Shown: positions 22,183 to 39,104 of the stretch, piece by piece | Numbering within the stretch: position 1 is the first letter of the stretch | Layout: the number at the start of each line of letters is the position of its first letter | Assembly: GCA_903813345.2 (NCBI GenBank) | Contig: CAIIXF020000008.1 | Span: forward strand, 21,064,822-21,128,821 | DNA length: 64,000 nucleotides | Origin: Owenia fusiformis | Lineage: Eukaryota; Annelida; Polychaeta; Sabellida; Oweniidae | Reading direction: 5' to 3' | Translations under genes and position numbers: made by a program | Notes under the pieces: model-generated | What the model saw: only the letters and a program-made list of their open reading frames with translations | The model's database searches: none | Told to the model about the DNA's origin: nothing

Positions 22183-24250
22183 GAGAAATCAAATCTAATG
22201 AGTAAATCTCAACATAAAATCCCGATTTCCCAATCAATCCTCTCCAGTTATTATTGACGTAAAGTATGATAGGCCGAAAAACACTCCAAGGATTTCACTT
22301 ATCAATTAATTAAGGTAAATTAGGTAAAGTTGGGCATATGTATATTTGTATGGGAGGAGATGCAAAGTTTGTGAAAGTGATGAGCAGCGAGTGTCACCCT
22401 CTCCATGGTAAGTGTAGACCACTGATTGCAATTAATTGAGTTGATTCTTCATTTAATTTTATCTATCAATATTGTCAATATTTCCACATTTTCCCAAATT
22501 GTGAGAGTTCCAATTTTGCAATGATGAAAATTCTCATTTAGCTAAATTGTAGATTCCCTGTGTCAAAATTGAAGATTAAACAAACAGAAGAAACCAGTCA
22601 CAACATAAAATTGAAATGATGGTGGCTAATTGGTATGTTGTAGAAGCAAAATTGGTCAAGAATAATTAGGCCACTTTTTTACCTTTACACTGTCTGTCTG
22701 TACGAAATTATCATCAAAAATGGAAAATCAAGAAACTGATATTTGGGATTGTTCTATAAAATGAAAGCCCCGTTCCAATGAATCGCTAAATGTAAAGAAA
22801 TGTTTCTAAAGCTCTAAAGTGAGTATTTGCCTTGTAGATAGTAGTCCAGATGTGCAGGAAGGACATGGGATTTATCAATGATTATGCAACACCTTCTGTA
22901 TAGAGTATACCATAGTGTGACACCCTCTCTTCCCCTCACCTGTACAAACCGCACTGACACTAACTGCCTTACCACCAACTTATAATCCAGTTAGACAGGA
23001 TGATATCAAAGCAATGCAAATAATATAACAAGAACATACATGTCTTGTTATCTGAGATACCACACTCCAAGATGAAAATGCACCTCTTTAGAAAAATCAT
23101 TAGGCTTGTTAATAACTCGGGTACTTTATGATTTGTTTTGAAATTGGCCGCGGATTAAACTTTGAAAAAATACTTGACAAAGTATTGTTGATTAAAAGTC
23201 GGGAAAATGACTCATTTTACAGTATCATCGTTTACCTTTCAGGTCGGCCATGTTTTACAAATTTAGTCACCTTGATAGTGCTTTAATGGGCGTGTACACG
23301 GCAAATCTGATTGTTTTAATATTGACCCGGTAGATCTTTCCCATTCCATCCATCACAAGTCATGTTCTGGTATGTTTTCGTTCCCTGTCGTTCCTGTCTA
23401 AGCCATCTCGAGATGATAACAACGGGTGACAAAGACTATATCTAAGAAACATAAAGCGCTCGTATAATGGTCGTATTTTAAATTAACAACTTAGTAATGC
23501 GGTCAAAAGTTGAACTCCTGAGTATCATTTCTACTAATTACTCATTAAAATGTGGTGAAATCCTTTACATAAAATTACCACATTTAATTAAAATCACATA
23601 ATAATGGGCAACCGCATCTGAAAAGCATTTTCTAGGTAACCAGGAAAAATAAAGACCATCTCAGATCAAGGCGTCATGACCCGATGACATTTTTTATTTT
23701 TTACCCCTGCCTTACCCCCACTCGCGATATGATGTCGAACAATTCATTATTGCGATTATGTCACATGGTTACACATAGTAAACAACGAGACAAGTAGACA
23801 AACAAACAAAATCAAATTCCGGTTCTTGAAAGTTACAAAAATAGGCTATTTCGAATTTAATTTCTTCCTTGGGGGAGAGACGAGATCGGGTAGAGGGTAT
23901 GGGTAATTTTTCAGTATTTTCTGGATGGTTTGTTGGCGTAAGTCTCAGAGTAGATTTTGTTGAAGTGTTTGTTCCCTGTTGACGAGAGTTGGGCAATTGG
24001 AGTGTACCAAAGGGATTATCCGAATGTAGGAGTTTCTTGCCCTTACTCAAAATGACACGATGGTTGTTTTTTTTACTTAATTGTTCTTTTTAATAAAAAC
24101 TATAAAATGTGTGAAGCATAAGGAGATGTATGTTAATGAGTCTACTATTTTAGTATGATTTAAGTGGAGGAAAGTTCATAGTTTTTGAAGTAGCCTGTGT
24201 TTGAACAAGTTCAAATATTTTGGGAGGGATAGTCCAATAGGCTGAGGGAC

Positions 24251-24286
24251 TATAAACATCGGGCTCATCCACTAGTTCAGTCAGTC
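24251..24286 (+). promoter_or_regulatory. OSR core promoter: TATA box and initiator
   Basis: TATAAA at 24251-24256 is followed by two overlapping initiator words, TCAGTC at 24277-24282 and TCAGTC at 24281-24286. They place +1 at 24279 or 24283, 28-32 bp downstream of the TATA start. The 5' UTR would be about 70 bases before the ATG at 24352. Confidence 0.6.
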
Positions 24287-24351
24287 ACAATTTCGATCTC
24301 GTACTATCAACAACTCTCAAACATCACATTTTACAAAGGAATTTTAACTTA

Positions 24352-28670
<4,319 letters not shown>

Positions 28671-29012
28671 TTTTAAACACTGTACAGTATAGAGCACAGC
28701 TCCCGGGAAAAGTATATTTTGGACACGTAAATATTAGTCGGAAATTTGTGCCAAATTGAGATATTCTGTTGAGCTGTGAAGTCAATGTGTCAATATTCAT
28801 GGAACTTCCCATCGGGATATTTTTGCGTCAAGCTTTGGCATTTTGAAATTATGAAATTAATTTCTAGAATCATTCTGCAGAATTTCGTTTTTCTCCGATA
28901 TAATATACTGTAATAGTGCTTTGTTTTGTTTAGAATTTTTTATTTATTGTCTCTACATATGAGATGTATGCATGCTTGTACATATGAAATAATAATATTT
29001 ATACACATATAT

Positions 29013-29018
29013 AATAAA
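29013..29018 (+). terminator. Candidate poly(A) signal for OSR
   Basis: AATAAA lies about 340 bases after the stop codon; another lies near 29066. Confidence 0.5.
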
Positions 29019-29485
29019 CATATATAATTGGAAAAATACGAATAGTAGTTTGTTACTTCGAGTACAATAAATTGAAATTGAAAAACTCAGGTATAAAATA
29101 AACTAAACAAAAAGCCAAAGGTAGCTTCTTTGTTTCGTTGAACTTTGAACATTACGTACGTGTTGTTTCTCCTTCTGTTATTATTTGCCAAGTCATGGCG
29201 TTTTATTATGATGTACAAAGTTGGACGTTCATGAGTAGGTCAATTAGTACTTAAAAGTCATGAATATAGAACACCAGAGAGCACACCCAGATACAGACCA
29301 ACCAGTATTGTCCTATCACAAATACAGCCCATCAACATCGAAATTGTGTGTCATCAATTATTATATCAAAATATAGTAAGTATATGATTTTTATGAATAA
29401 ACGGTCATGCATGCATATAATGCACACGTTGAGCTTGATCTATATGTAAACTAGGATGAGTATTATTTCTTCCTCCTAGTTATCA

Positions 29486-29523
29486 ACGAAGACGACGCTC
29501 TCTTTTGAGAAGCGAAGTCGAAC
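29486..29523. repeat. Short interspersed 65-bp repeat, copy 5 (partial)
   Basis: Only the ACGAAGACGACGCTCTCTTT and GAGAAGCGAAGTCG blocks remain. It lies between OSR and CHAC. Confidence 0.65.
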
Positions 29524-29916
29524 GAATGCAAAGCGTATGTATATTTTGTGTAAATCGATGAGCTATGGAGGATTTTGATTTCCATTTCAAGTTTACGATT
29601 ACGGCAAAATAGGTTTATGTCGTTTACCAAGCCTATCCTAGGATGAAGAAGATTCTCAAACGCAGGCCCATTCTGTTTTTAAAAATACTACTGTTAAATA
29701 GATGGCGAAATAGTAATATACAGCTAGCTGTAATCGATACAGCTGAAGTCAATAAACTACTTCACCAACCAAACCCGTTCACATCATCGGGTATTGCATC
29801 AGTTTCTACACATTTATTTTTACATGACAACAGCCTGCAGCATCCCAGTACTGTAGTATTGCATCAGATGGTCGACCATGTGCTTGTGTTTACAACACGT
29901 GATCAAAACTAAACGA

Positions 29917-29962
29917 ACCAATCAGATCGATCAAACAAATATCGATCTGTTCTCCCATTGGT
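29917..29962. repeat. 46-bp repeat carrying CCAAT boxes upstream of CHAC
   Basis: It begins ACCAATCAGATCGATC and ends CTGTTCTCCCATTGGT, so the outer six bases are inverted. An identical 46-bp copy lies at 31358-31403 in intron 2 of the same gene, with related flanking bases (GTGTTTACA and GTGATCAA to the left). CCAAT and inverted CCAAT (ATTGG) therefore lie 130-180 bp before the CHAC start codon. Confidence 0.8.
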
Positions 29963-29984
29963 CAACAATTTAAAGGTCCGGGTG

Positions 29985-29992
29985 TGACGTCA
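29985..29992 (+). promoter_or_regulatory. Perfect CRE/ATF palindrome upstream of CHAC
   Basis: TGACGTCA lies 103 bp upstream of the start codon, 23 bp after an inverted CCAAT box. Vertebrate CHAC1 is induced by ATF4 through ATF/CRE-type elements, so a stress-responsive promoter is a reasonable inference. Confidence 0.5.
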
Positions 29993-30094
29993 ACACTGCG
30001 TGGTAATATCATAAACAAATGTAGGAGGATTTTCATTTCATTCATACTAAACAACATCCATTTGGAGCGGAGGGAACAAGAAAATCCTGACAAA

Positions 30095-33000
30095 ATGACT
30101 TCTGATCTATCAATGGAGAACTTACTGAACCACTGCAACAGACTGTGGATCTTTGGTTATGGGTCACTGTGCTGGAAACCGGGCTTTCAATACAGTTCAA
30201 GGAAACTTGGTTTTATCAGAGGCTACTCACGGAGGTTTTGGCAGGGCAATGCCACACATAGAGGCACACCCAATAATGTAAGTAACATAGATCTGTTTAT
30301 GATATTATACTGTTTCTGTATGTCTTTGAGGACAAAGGGACTTTGTCTTATAAATGTGTTTATTTCCATGAGTAAAGATGATGCAAGAATACAAGTACAG
30401 TTTGTCCTCATAAGGACAATGCAATATGGCTCATAACCAGTTGTCAATACTGGGGCAATACTCCACATGAAACTGAAATCAGTACTTTACTTGATTGCAA
30501 TCTGGCTAATCATCAATATAATCTGAATATTAAAAAAAGAAATCCAATACTGTATCAATATACTACATATACGTACAGCATATCAGTGATGTTGACCTGA
30601 CTATTTTTCTGATTTCAGCCTGGCAGAGTTGCAACTCTTGTAAAAGATGAAATGGTGAGTAATACTTGTAAATACTTGCAAAAACCTTTAAAGGGAGATT
30701 CAACACAAGTGATACATACAAAACAAATTAAAGGATAATTGGAATTGTTGACCATCCTCGCTGGGTTGTAGAAGTGCAATATAGTTAATGGCTACAAAAT
30801 CAATTAGTTGTTCATTGAAATGCAACACAATAAATGTAATTACAAATGCAACACCATTATGAACAATTCTAGTTATGATGTCAAAATGCATCACACTAAA
30901 TGGTTCTAATTTAAATATAATCCCTCTTAAATGTATCATATGATGTTCCAACTCAATTAAATGAAATATATTTGACTTATAACAATTTACTAGAGTTCTG
31001 ATCATCCATAAATCCATTGAGCAATAATGATGATCGTTGGAATCAGTAGAATATAAAATAAATCATCTCCAAACTCTAAAGGGCAAACTTGAAACCAGGA
31101 ACTTTATCTGATAAAAGAGGTGCTATATACATATTCCAAACCACCAGCTGGTTCATGTGGTGTATACTAAATATAAACACAAAGGGCTAAATATACATGT
31201 ATTAACATCAGTATCATGTTGGAAAATTTCATCATCATCTTAGCTCAGCTCAGAGTTCTGTTATCATCAATGGAAATTGATATTACGTTTTTGTAATTAT
31301 CTAGTATTACTTGACCCAGATATTAAAATGACTGCTTGTGTTTACATCATGTGATCAACCAATCAGATCGATCAAACAAATATCGATCTGTTCTCCCATT
31401 GGTGAACTGTTTAAGGTTCAGCTGGAAAATAACATTTTAGGAAAAAATTGCTATACCTGATATGTTATTTTCTGGTACAAAGTAAAGTATGAAGGCATGT
31501 GTTAATAATTTCCTTGCTTTTTTCAGGAAAGTATCATTACATTGTTTTCATTTAGTAAATCTGGTAAAAGTTCACCTCTTACCAGATTTACTAAAAGAAG
31601 ACAATGTAATGGTACTTTCCTGAAAAAGGCAAGTAATTTAACACGTGCCTTCATTAACTTATTTTGTATCAGAAAATAACATGTGCAGGTATAAAGTCAG
31701 AAAAAATTGAAGTCAGTCTAAACAGTATTTAAGTTATTATTAGAAGTTGAAAGAATTTGTTACAGATGCCGATCGCCAACCACCGTAAAAAAACGGAGAC
31801 CATAACAAAATGTCACCACTTTTTGATGGTGACATAATAAACCAAGATATCTATGAATCTAGCTTCTGATCATGCAGGTAGTTCATGTACATCCCAAGCC
31901 ACAATTAAACTTGAAAAAGAAGAAATATATAGGTTGTTTGCCCTTGAAATCTTGTAATGTTTCTCTAGGCCTCTCAGCTGCTTAGTACATTCAGCTAAAT
32001 TGCCTTTAACCGCGATTCAAGACACACAAATATATCATTTCCAACCAAAACACTCCCCCAGAGCATGCTCCTTTAGCTCTTCAGGGTTATCAAGTATTTT
32101 GTGATTCAAGATGTATATAAACAACTAACATCTACATGTATCTAATGGCCTGTCCCTTATTGACTTGTCCTTCTATTAGTCCCATTTCAATTGCAAACAA
32201 AAAACAAAATAACAAAAAGTACTTAAATTATGACATTTCAAAATAATTCATTGATTAGTAGATTTGTCATATTTCAAGTCCCTCATCAAATACACATATA
32301 AAAAGAACAGCCTTGTGTTTATTGACCTCTATATAAGTGCACTGTTTATTGTTTATATTTTATATATTCATGATGATATATATCAAATGCACTCATTTTA
32401 TCAAAGAAAATCAAGGGTAATTAAATAGCCATGAAATAAAGGTAGGACTAAGTTGGACATCATAGATAAAAATTTTGTTTTTATATTGTTTTGTGTTCCC
32501 AGGCACTTCCTTTGAACCAACAACCTTCAAATACACAACTTGCATTTTAGAAATTACAATAAAAGCTGACTTACTGTCTAAGAATAAAGCCTGCCTCTGT
32601 AAGACTGTAAATATGTACACTGGCAAAAGGCCAATAACCTGGCCAAACAAACCTTTTCCAGTTCTTATAAATATTCAATATATTCCATAAATAATTAGAA
32701 ATTTGACAAAATTACAGTTTTTTTGTATCATACGCAACAAAATACATAAAACCTCAACAATTTATTTACAATACCTTTTCTAATGGGGAAGTTACAAATA
32801 TCTGAATTCTCCGAAATTAAAAATAGGATTTCCAGCTTTTAAAGAAAAGTGGTAAACAAAAGCATCAACATATCTAGCTTTCTTGAAAAGTGCACATATT
32901 TTAATTAATTGAACTTTGATTGGAGGATTTAGACTTGTTATGATGATGGCTATGGATGGAAAATCCATGAATCACAAGATTGAGATAAAAAGGTTTGGGA

Positions 33001-34080
33001 AAAAGGGTGTTATCACACATAAATTAAAGATAGTACGATGCTAAGTATATATCATGATGTGTGTTGCATTTCCATAGCTTTATGGTGCATAACCATTATC
33101 TCTGCATTACCATAGTTTAACACATTACCATGGTATTAGTTTAATGCATTATGGTAACCATGGATTCATGTTGCATTAGTAACTACTAGTATTTTCATAC
33201 TACCTTAGTCTCATGTAAGCATGTAGTTTTATGCATTATGGTAACCATGGATTCATGTTGCATTAGTTACTATATAGTTTCATACTACCTTGGTTTCATG
33301 TAAACATGTGGTTTTATGCATTATGGTAACCATGGATTCATGTTGCATTAGTAACTATATAGTTTCATACTACCTTGGTTTCATGTAAGCATGTAGTTTT
33401 ATGCATTATGGTAACCATGGATTCATGTTGCATTACCATAGTTTCATGCTGCATTCCCATCATACTAAGACTCCATATTAAATCTTTGTGTACTTTTCTG
33501 CTTTCAGAACAGTGTATGGGGAGTTGCTTACGAACTAGTGGGCCACGCTCAGATTGAGCAAGCCTTGAAGCATTGCAGCCATAGAGAGCTAGAACTTGGC
33601 GGATATATAGTGAAAATACAACCTTTCCAGATAAAGAACAGCACCAATGTGATTCCTGTTCTAGTGTATATGGCAACACCTGCCAATCAGCATTACTTAG
33701 GCCCCGCCTCTATTGACGCTCTTGCAGAGCAGGTAACCAACAGTGAAGGTCCAAGTGGACATAACATTGAATATGTTTGCCGATTGGCTGACTGGGCACG
33801 TCACGAATGCCCAGAGGAAAATGATCAGCATTTGCTCCAATTGGATGAAAAAATCAGACAGATTTGCCAGGAAAGGAAAATCTGTATGAGGACTGCTATG
33901 GGGCCGGACCCCACTCCTTTGAGCCAGTATCATCGTAAAAAATGCCACCAAGCTGAACGGTTGCGTGCTTCACTTATCATGGCATCACTGAAGCAGTCAC
34001 ATTATCGCAAACATAAAACTTTGCATATTGAGCAAAACTATGAAATCTCTAGCAAGACAATCTCCACAAATGCCAAGTAA
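30095..34080 (+). CDS. chac1: CHAC1-like glutathione-specific gamma-glutamylcyclotransferase
   Basis: ChaC enzymes cleave cytosolic glutathione to 5-oxoproline and Cys-Gly. Three exons join in frame at phase 0: 30095-30277, 30619-30654 and 33508-34080, giving 263 residues. Residues 20-25 are FGYGSL, the substrate-binding loop. RRFWQGNATHRGTPN and PGRVATLV (spanning exons 1 and 2) are family signatures. WGVAYEL follows, and RELELGGY supplies the expected catalytic glutamate at about residue 100. Three residues between that Glu and GGY match CHAC1 spacing rather than the shorter CHAC2. YLGPASIDALAEQV and GPSGHNIEYV continue the fold. The C-terminal tail of about 80 residues (basic, KQSHYRKHKT) is longer than in CHAC2 and has no motif I know. 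The start was chosen at the first ATG that gives the usual spacing to GYGSL. CHAC1 versus CHAC2 orthology is tentative. Confidence 0.92.
31358..31403. repeat. Second copy of the 46-bp CCAAT repeat, CHAC intron 2
   Basis: Identical over 46 bp to 29917-29962, which suggests a recent duplication, gene conversion or a young mobile repeat. Confidence 0.8.
31453..31692. repeat. Long intronic hairpin, arms about 112 bp
   Basis: The left arm (31453-31567) and right arm (about 31577-31692) are inverted with roughly ten to fifteen differences. Matching blocks include TTCAGGAAAGTA/TACTTTCCTGAA, CATTACATTGT/ACAATGTAATG and TAGTAAATCTGGTAA with its inverse TTACCAGATTTACTA. The loop is about 10 bases. It may be a palindromic MITE or a source of hairpin RNA in the CHAC transcript. 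Confidence 0.8.
31700..31840 (+). mobile_element. MITE-like element, GGTGGTGACATA family, copy 4
   Basis: Same start (TTGAAGTCAGTCTAAACAGT) and same end (ATAACAAAATGTCACCAC, TTTTTGATGGTGACATAA) as the copy at 8405, with a shorter GACGCC-type centre. It abuts the long hairpin. Confidence 0.75.
33146..33450. repeat. 85-bp tandem repeat, 3-4 copies, before CHAC exon 3
   Basis: Units begin GCATTATGGTAACCATGGAT at 33146, 33233, 33318 and 33403, a period of 85-87 bp. Each carries the palindrome GGTAACCATGG next to TTCATGTTGCATTA. The array ends about 60 bp before the exon 3 acceptor. Confidence 0.9.
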
Positions 34081-34095
34081 TGAATTATAGTTGGT

Positions 34096-34101
34096 AATAA
34101 A
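34096..34101 (+). terminator. Candidate poly(A) signal for CHAC
   Basis: AATAAA starts 16 bases after the stop codon; a second lies near 34180. Confidence 0.55.
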
Positions 34102-36329
34102 TACATGACAATATTCCCCACATGATGATCGTTGATATCCATTATAGTGTAAGAAAATCATGGAAATTGCAGTATAGCAATAAATTCATATCTAGTTAAA
34201 ATGCAGAAACAAAATGGATGCCAATCAAGAGTCTTCCAATGATTTAAAAGGCCTAACAGCCAAAAAATGTTGAGTTGGCTAGATTCAGTATGCTAAGATT
34301 TGACTTTGACAATAATGAAAAATTACAACTGATCTCAATCCGAATTTATGTTGAAAAAGTTTGGCATGTTGTTGCAATTAGAAGTATACGACATGTGACA
34401 TATTTAATTAGTTTTAATCAATGTATACTGCAAAAACTTATTTTTCAATTAAGATGATGGGTTGAAGATGTGCCCCATCTATAATATTCTACATTATTTG
34501 CCTCTATTTTTGCATGTATTTTTATTTATAAATCATCCATTTATGTGTGCATTAAGTCATAAGAAATTTCACGACTCCACGCCTGACCCTATTACTTTTT
34601 TTTTTATAAAATCAAACTTTATTAATAAACATATTTTACATTACATGCATACAATAAGATAAAATACAATTATAGAAATTTCAAGTTACATTACATCTTT
34701 CTGATCATTATTTCAATTTCTCGAAAATAGCTTTTACATTACTAGCTGTATTGACCCTTTTTTTAAAATCATGTATAGCTTTTTTAATTACCCTATTAAA
34801 AATATTACTAACTATTTCTTAAAAAACAATTATTTGAACATAATAGTTGACAATATCAGTGTTATTTCATTTTGAAAAAACAATAGGTTAACAAATTCTG
34901 GTTACATAAAATTGTGAATAATTGATGAAAACGGTCTCCACTAAAACCTGATCACTTGAACTGCACTGAATTTGCAGAATATGTGTTACCCTGTAAGCTT
35001 GAGTTACCCTGTATTTTAGAATCTCATGACGATCTCATATGGTTTTCATCAGCTGATATTTTGATTGTATTTTTGCTTCAAGGATTTCAGTCAATGCATT
35101 TAATTGTCAGCAGATTGCAACAGAATATAGCCATTGCTCCCAATAAAAACTAGTCAGTTAATATGATGGTAGATTTTAGGTAATACATATAATGTCTACT
35201 GTATTTTCATTGTAGAGCAATAAGTATAATCCCAACATCAATTTTATTGTTGTTGAATAAATTATTTTATCATAAAAAAAATAGAAACAAGTTTTACTGT
35301 TCAATTTATTTGGAATAAACACAATTATCCAACTAAAGGTAGATTTATAAGGGACTGTGTCTACATTCCACGGCCTACCTCTTCCCAAAATATAGCATTC
35401 ATTCACTTTTGTTATAAGTTACTTCCTTCAAAAAATCAATGTTCTCCATGACTGTTATGCCTCTACTTCCCCCTAAATGCTATACACCAGATGCTAGTAG
35501 AAATAATCTTGATTTACTTTATTAAAAATTCAGTCAAAATAATGTCATATTTGGAATGTACATGTAAAATTACACCTAGAAATGTGGTTTTGAAAAGAGT
35601 CTATCAACTTTGGATATTCAATTTTCTTTGAAAATGTGACTTCTAGGTCGGGGAGATTCCCCATAGACCCCATGTTGTAATATCACAAAAATGGAAATAT
35701 CTTTTCTTGTGTTGGGCAGATAATATTTTCTTTTACTGGACATAAACTATCAGATACATAAGGGTAATATGAAAAGTGAACCACTAAAACTGATGATTAT
35801 TCAAGTTTAAGGGAATTTTGTAATACCCTGCCATGTTATTTCTCCCGAATCAGCCACCTGGTGGCTAAAGTGGTAACTGCCTGTCCTACTCGCATCTGAG
35901 TAATTTCTAAAATATATATATATATTTACAAAAGAAAGTTTAATATTTTCTAGAAAATATTTGCATTTATTTCATATTGTCCAATGTACATATTAAACAT
36001 GCAACCAATGGTTTGCATTAAACCATATCCTTGGTCAACTTAGACTACAATCAAAGCACACAGTTGACATTTTCAAAGTGCTATAAAAGCTCAGTGAATT
36101 CAAAAATGAGTCTAGAGACATCAGGAGTCTAATTATAATATTGATGGCAATATAAATTGAATTCTGAATTTTCCAAGATTACTCGGGATATATCCAAATT
36201 GTAAAAAAAATTGTAAAGTAAAAATAACTCATCAGAATTATTAAGGAGTTTACATCTTGATACTACATGTCTTTAGGTGAGGTTTAATTACTTCATATTA
36301 TTTCATATGTATGTATGTATGTATAAATA
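34102..36329. other. AT-rich intergenic DNA, no gene seen
   Basis: No exon with family similarity was recognised. A poly-T run at about 34599 followed by ATCAAACTTTATTAATAAAC looks, on the minus strand, like the A-rich 3' tail of an old retroelement, but nothing upstream confirms it. A short (AT)n run lies near 35910. Confidence 0.45.
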
Positions 36330-38115
36330 TTTATTAACGTCTCACGCCATATATAAAATAGTACAATAATGCAATATCAGTTAAAATCTTCGGCCCGGCC
36401 GGTGTCGACCTATGGGAGACTTAAAATCATAATAATCACTTGTTAAAAGTTTTTGATTATTAAATTAAAGAACGCCTTTTTAAAAGCATATTAATCAGTG
36501 TCTTTGACAATGTCCTTTGTAACATTGGTGTAGTCATAATAGAGCAAAACTGTTGAATATAATTAAAAGTGTGAAAATCTGGAATTTCCTCAAGGCATTT
36601 CAGAAACAATGGAGTTCTAAGTTCATCATAAGAATTGCACTGTAGAAGAAAGTGTATCTCGTCTTCAACAGTGTGATTGTCACAGTGACATCGACGATCC
36701 TGGAGTGGGGTATTGTGATAACGTCCAGTTTCAACCTTCAATGGGAGTGTTCCGCCTCTAAGTTGGGCAATTGCTTTGCGTTCGCTCCTTGACATGTTAA
36801 TGCAAGTATAATGGGCGGGTTCCACAGAGTGTGTTTTAAACAGTCTATATGTTCGTAATTTGTTGCCATTAATTGGGTTATTTCTATCGTCCCAAAGACT
36901 GTTGTGCCATTCGACGTGATCTGCCCGTGTGCACGCTTCTTTGACCTCGTGGAGATGGAGTTTAACTCGAGAAATAGTTTCATTGTCGGTGAGCTGAGGG
37001 AAGTCCAAATCTTGTAACATTTTCAGCGTGAGATTTTCCCAAGATTTACGATATCGGCAAGACCATTTAGATATATGCTTCGGTGTCCTATATGTAGCCA
37101 TGTTTTTTAATCGACACCAGAGTCTAGTCACCTCGACTCTCTGTTTGGTAAATACTGATGTCCAGCAGATATCTCCTTTGGTTGATCCATTTGGTGCTGT
37201 ACGTCCAACACCGAGAAAATATCGCGCCGCTTTGTTTTGAACTGCATTCAATTCAGAGTATTGTCGAGTGCCCCAAATACCGGCACCATATAACATAATA
37301 GGGGAAACAAGGGTGTCAAAAAGTTTCGTGAATACAGCATAAGGTAGTCCACCCTTTACATTTGTTTTTGCAATTAACATTCCTAAGGCACGATTTGCCG
37401 ATTTTGCAAGTATTTTAACAGTTTGTCGCATGTCCAGATGTTCATTTAATGTAAGTCCTAAATAACGATATTCCGAAACATATTCTAGACGATTAGATGG
37501 TCCAAATGTGAATATATGATTACTCCTGGCATGAGATTGCGATCTAAAATGGACGATTTTTGTTTTTGTTGTGTTAAGTGTCATTCTCCATGTATTACAC
37601 CACTCGTAAAGTTTATTCAGCATATGTTGTAAATCATTAGCAGTTGGGGCAACAAGTGCGACGTCATCTGCATACATGAAAATGCCAATGTTTTTTCCGT
37701 CTATGTCTACTCCTTTGTTGAGAGCGTTAATCGCCGTTTCCAGATCGTTTATATATATAGAAAATAACGTCGGAGAAATCGAACAGCCTTGTTTGACTCC
37801 CTTGGATATGTCAAAACAATGTGTGAGTCTACCATTAACACGAACTGTATATTGTACATCTTGGTAGAGAGACATAATAGCGTGGTATATTTTGCCTTTG
37901 ATACCGGTCTTCTGGAGCTTATAAAACAGGCACGTGCGATTGATATTGTCGAATGCACGTTTTGCGTCCACGAAACAGATGTACGTATCCTGTTTGGCTG
38001 TCTTCCTATTATTGATTATCGAATATATACTGTAGAGATGGTCCTGACAACTGCGATCCGTACCACACGATTTCATACCATAAGTCAAAGGCTTCCTTCT
38101 CAAAGAGTAGGTCAC
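36330..38115 (-). mobile_element. 5'-truncated non-LTR retrotransposon with reverse transcriptase ORF
   Basis: The minus-strand ORF 38115-36460 (551 codons) encodes reverse transcriptase from palm region onward: FVDAKRAFDNI, GVKQGCSISPTLFSIYIND, MYADDVALVAP (the catalytic YADD) and the thumb block KIVHFRS...YRYLGLTLN. A C-terminal zinc-binding module follows (CHCDNHTVEDEIHFLLQC), as in many LINE ORF2 proteins. The endonuclease and RT fingers are absent, so the copy is 5'-truncated near 38100, typical of target-primed reverse transcription. Past the stop, the 3' end becomes (ACAT)n-like tetranucleotides at about 36306-36330, a common LINE tail. The ORF is otherwise open, so the insertion is fairly young. 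Clade (Jockey, CR1/L2 or RTE-like) cannot be fixed by eye. Confidence 0.92.
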
Positions 38116-38730
38116 AACCCCAACTTATTGTACTGTGATAAAACAACACAAAATACATTAGGTAAATAATGTAAAATCTTGACCTGAATCATGGACTTGA
38201 TGATAATAAACCCCTGACTTGATCATATAGTATATTCCTACTTTTAGACATTTAAGGAACATAGGCAACCAAAAATGTATATCAAACAATTATTTACAAA
38301 GTAGACTTCATGTTCATGGAGAATTATGCTGGACATACATGTAATGAACTTTTGCAAAAGTACACTGAATCATTGTGTTTGAGCATTATATTGTTTTTAT
38401 TGTCAGATTTTTGGGTATTTCGGATCCCACAAAGATTGAGTTTGAATGCCAATTACAAGGGTATTAGAGGCACAAAACAGGCAAGGTTATTGCCTCAACC
38501 AAATTTGACATAAAATTATGATCACGCATGTTCTTTAACTGAAACTATGAAAATAAAGTTCATTGATACTATGACAGTATATCCCATCTGGCTAAAGGTG
38601 CCTCATCCATCTGATTAATTGTAATACTTAGTTAAATATCCTAGCTACACCCTTGTTTATATTTTGTTCAAGTTCTGTTTAGTACACTAATATAGCATAC
38701 ATACAACATAAATACTGCACATGTGTTGAT
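38116..38730. other. AT-rich spacer, no gene seen
   Basis: No repeats or coding signal recognised. Confidence 0.4.
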
Positions 38731-38868
38731 TGTATTTCAATATAGGCCTGTCATAAGGAGGTACTCTAAGACAGGCCTATTGTGAAACTAGATTTGTATT
38801 TATATATAGGCCTGTCATACGGAGGTACTCTAGGACAGGTCTAATGTGAAACTAGATTTGTATTTACA
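38731..38868. repeat. 64-bp tandem duplication, each unit with an 11-bp-stem hairpin
   Basis: Units start TGTATTT at 38731 and 38795, with a third start at 38859. The first contains ATAGGCCTGTC and GACAGGCCTAT, a perfect stem with a 17-base loop. The second keeps the stem with one change. Confidence 0.85.
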
Positions 38869-39104
38869 TGTAAACTGTGTATCATGAAATTCATGAAACG
38901 CTGACACAAGAATTTCTTAAAATTCCTGGATTGTTCACTCTCTGAGTGTTATTAAACTTGGATTTCATTGCATAAACACTTGCACATTTAATCACCACAT
39001 CATCATTAACATCATAGTTGGCTGTAAATCCAGCTAGCACAAGGGGCTGGATTGCCAAAGCTATTTACAAAGGATTACTCCTCCTCACTTCAAATGACAA
39101 CAAT

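Larger units (their letters stand above)
15775..24240. other. 8.5 kb intergenic region upstream of OSR
   Basis: Apart from the short repeats and the candidate regulatory cluster listed separately, I see no convincing exons. ORFs of 60-140 codons here lack recognisable domains and mostly lie in AT-rich or repeat DNA. Long intergenic DNA upstream of a developmental regulator is expected to hold enhancers, but only one cluster could be argued from sequence. Confidence 0.5.

Noticed and set aside
29643-29912. 89-codon ORF upstream of CHAC
   Set aside because: No family similarity recognised and it runs into the repeat-bearing promoter region.
36738-36983. 81-codon minus-strand ORF within the retrotransposon
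   Set aside because: Shadow frame of the reverse transcriptase ORF.
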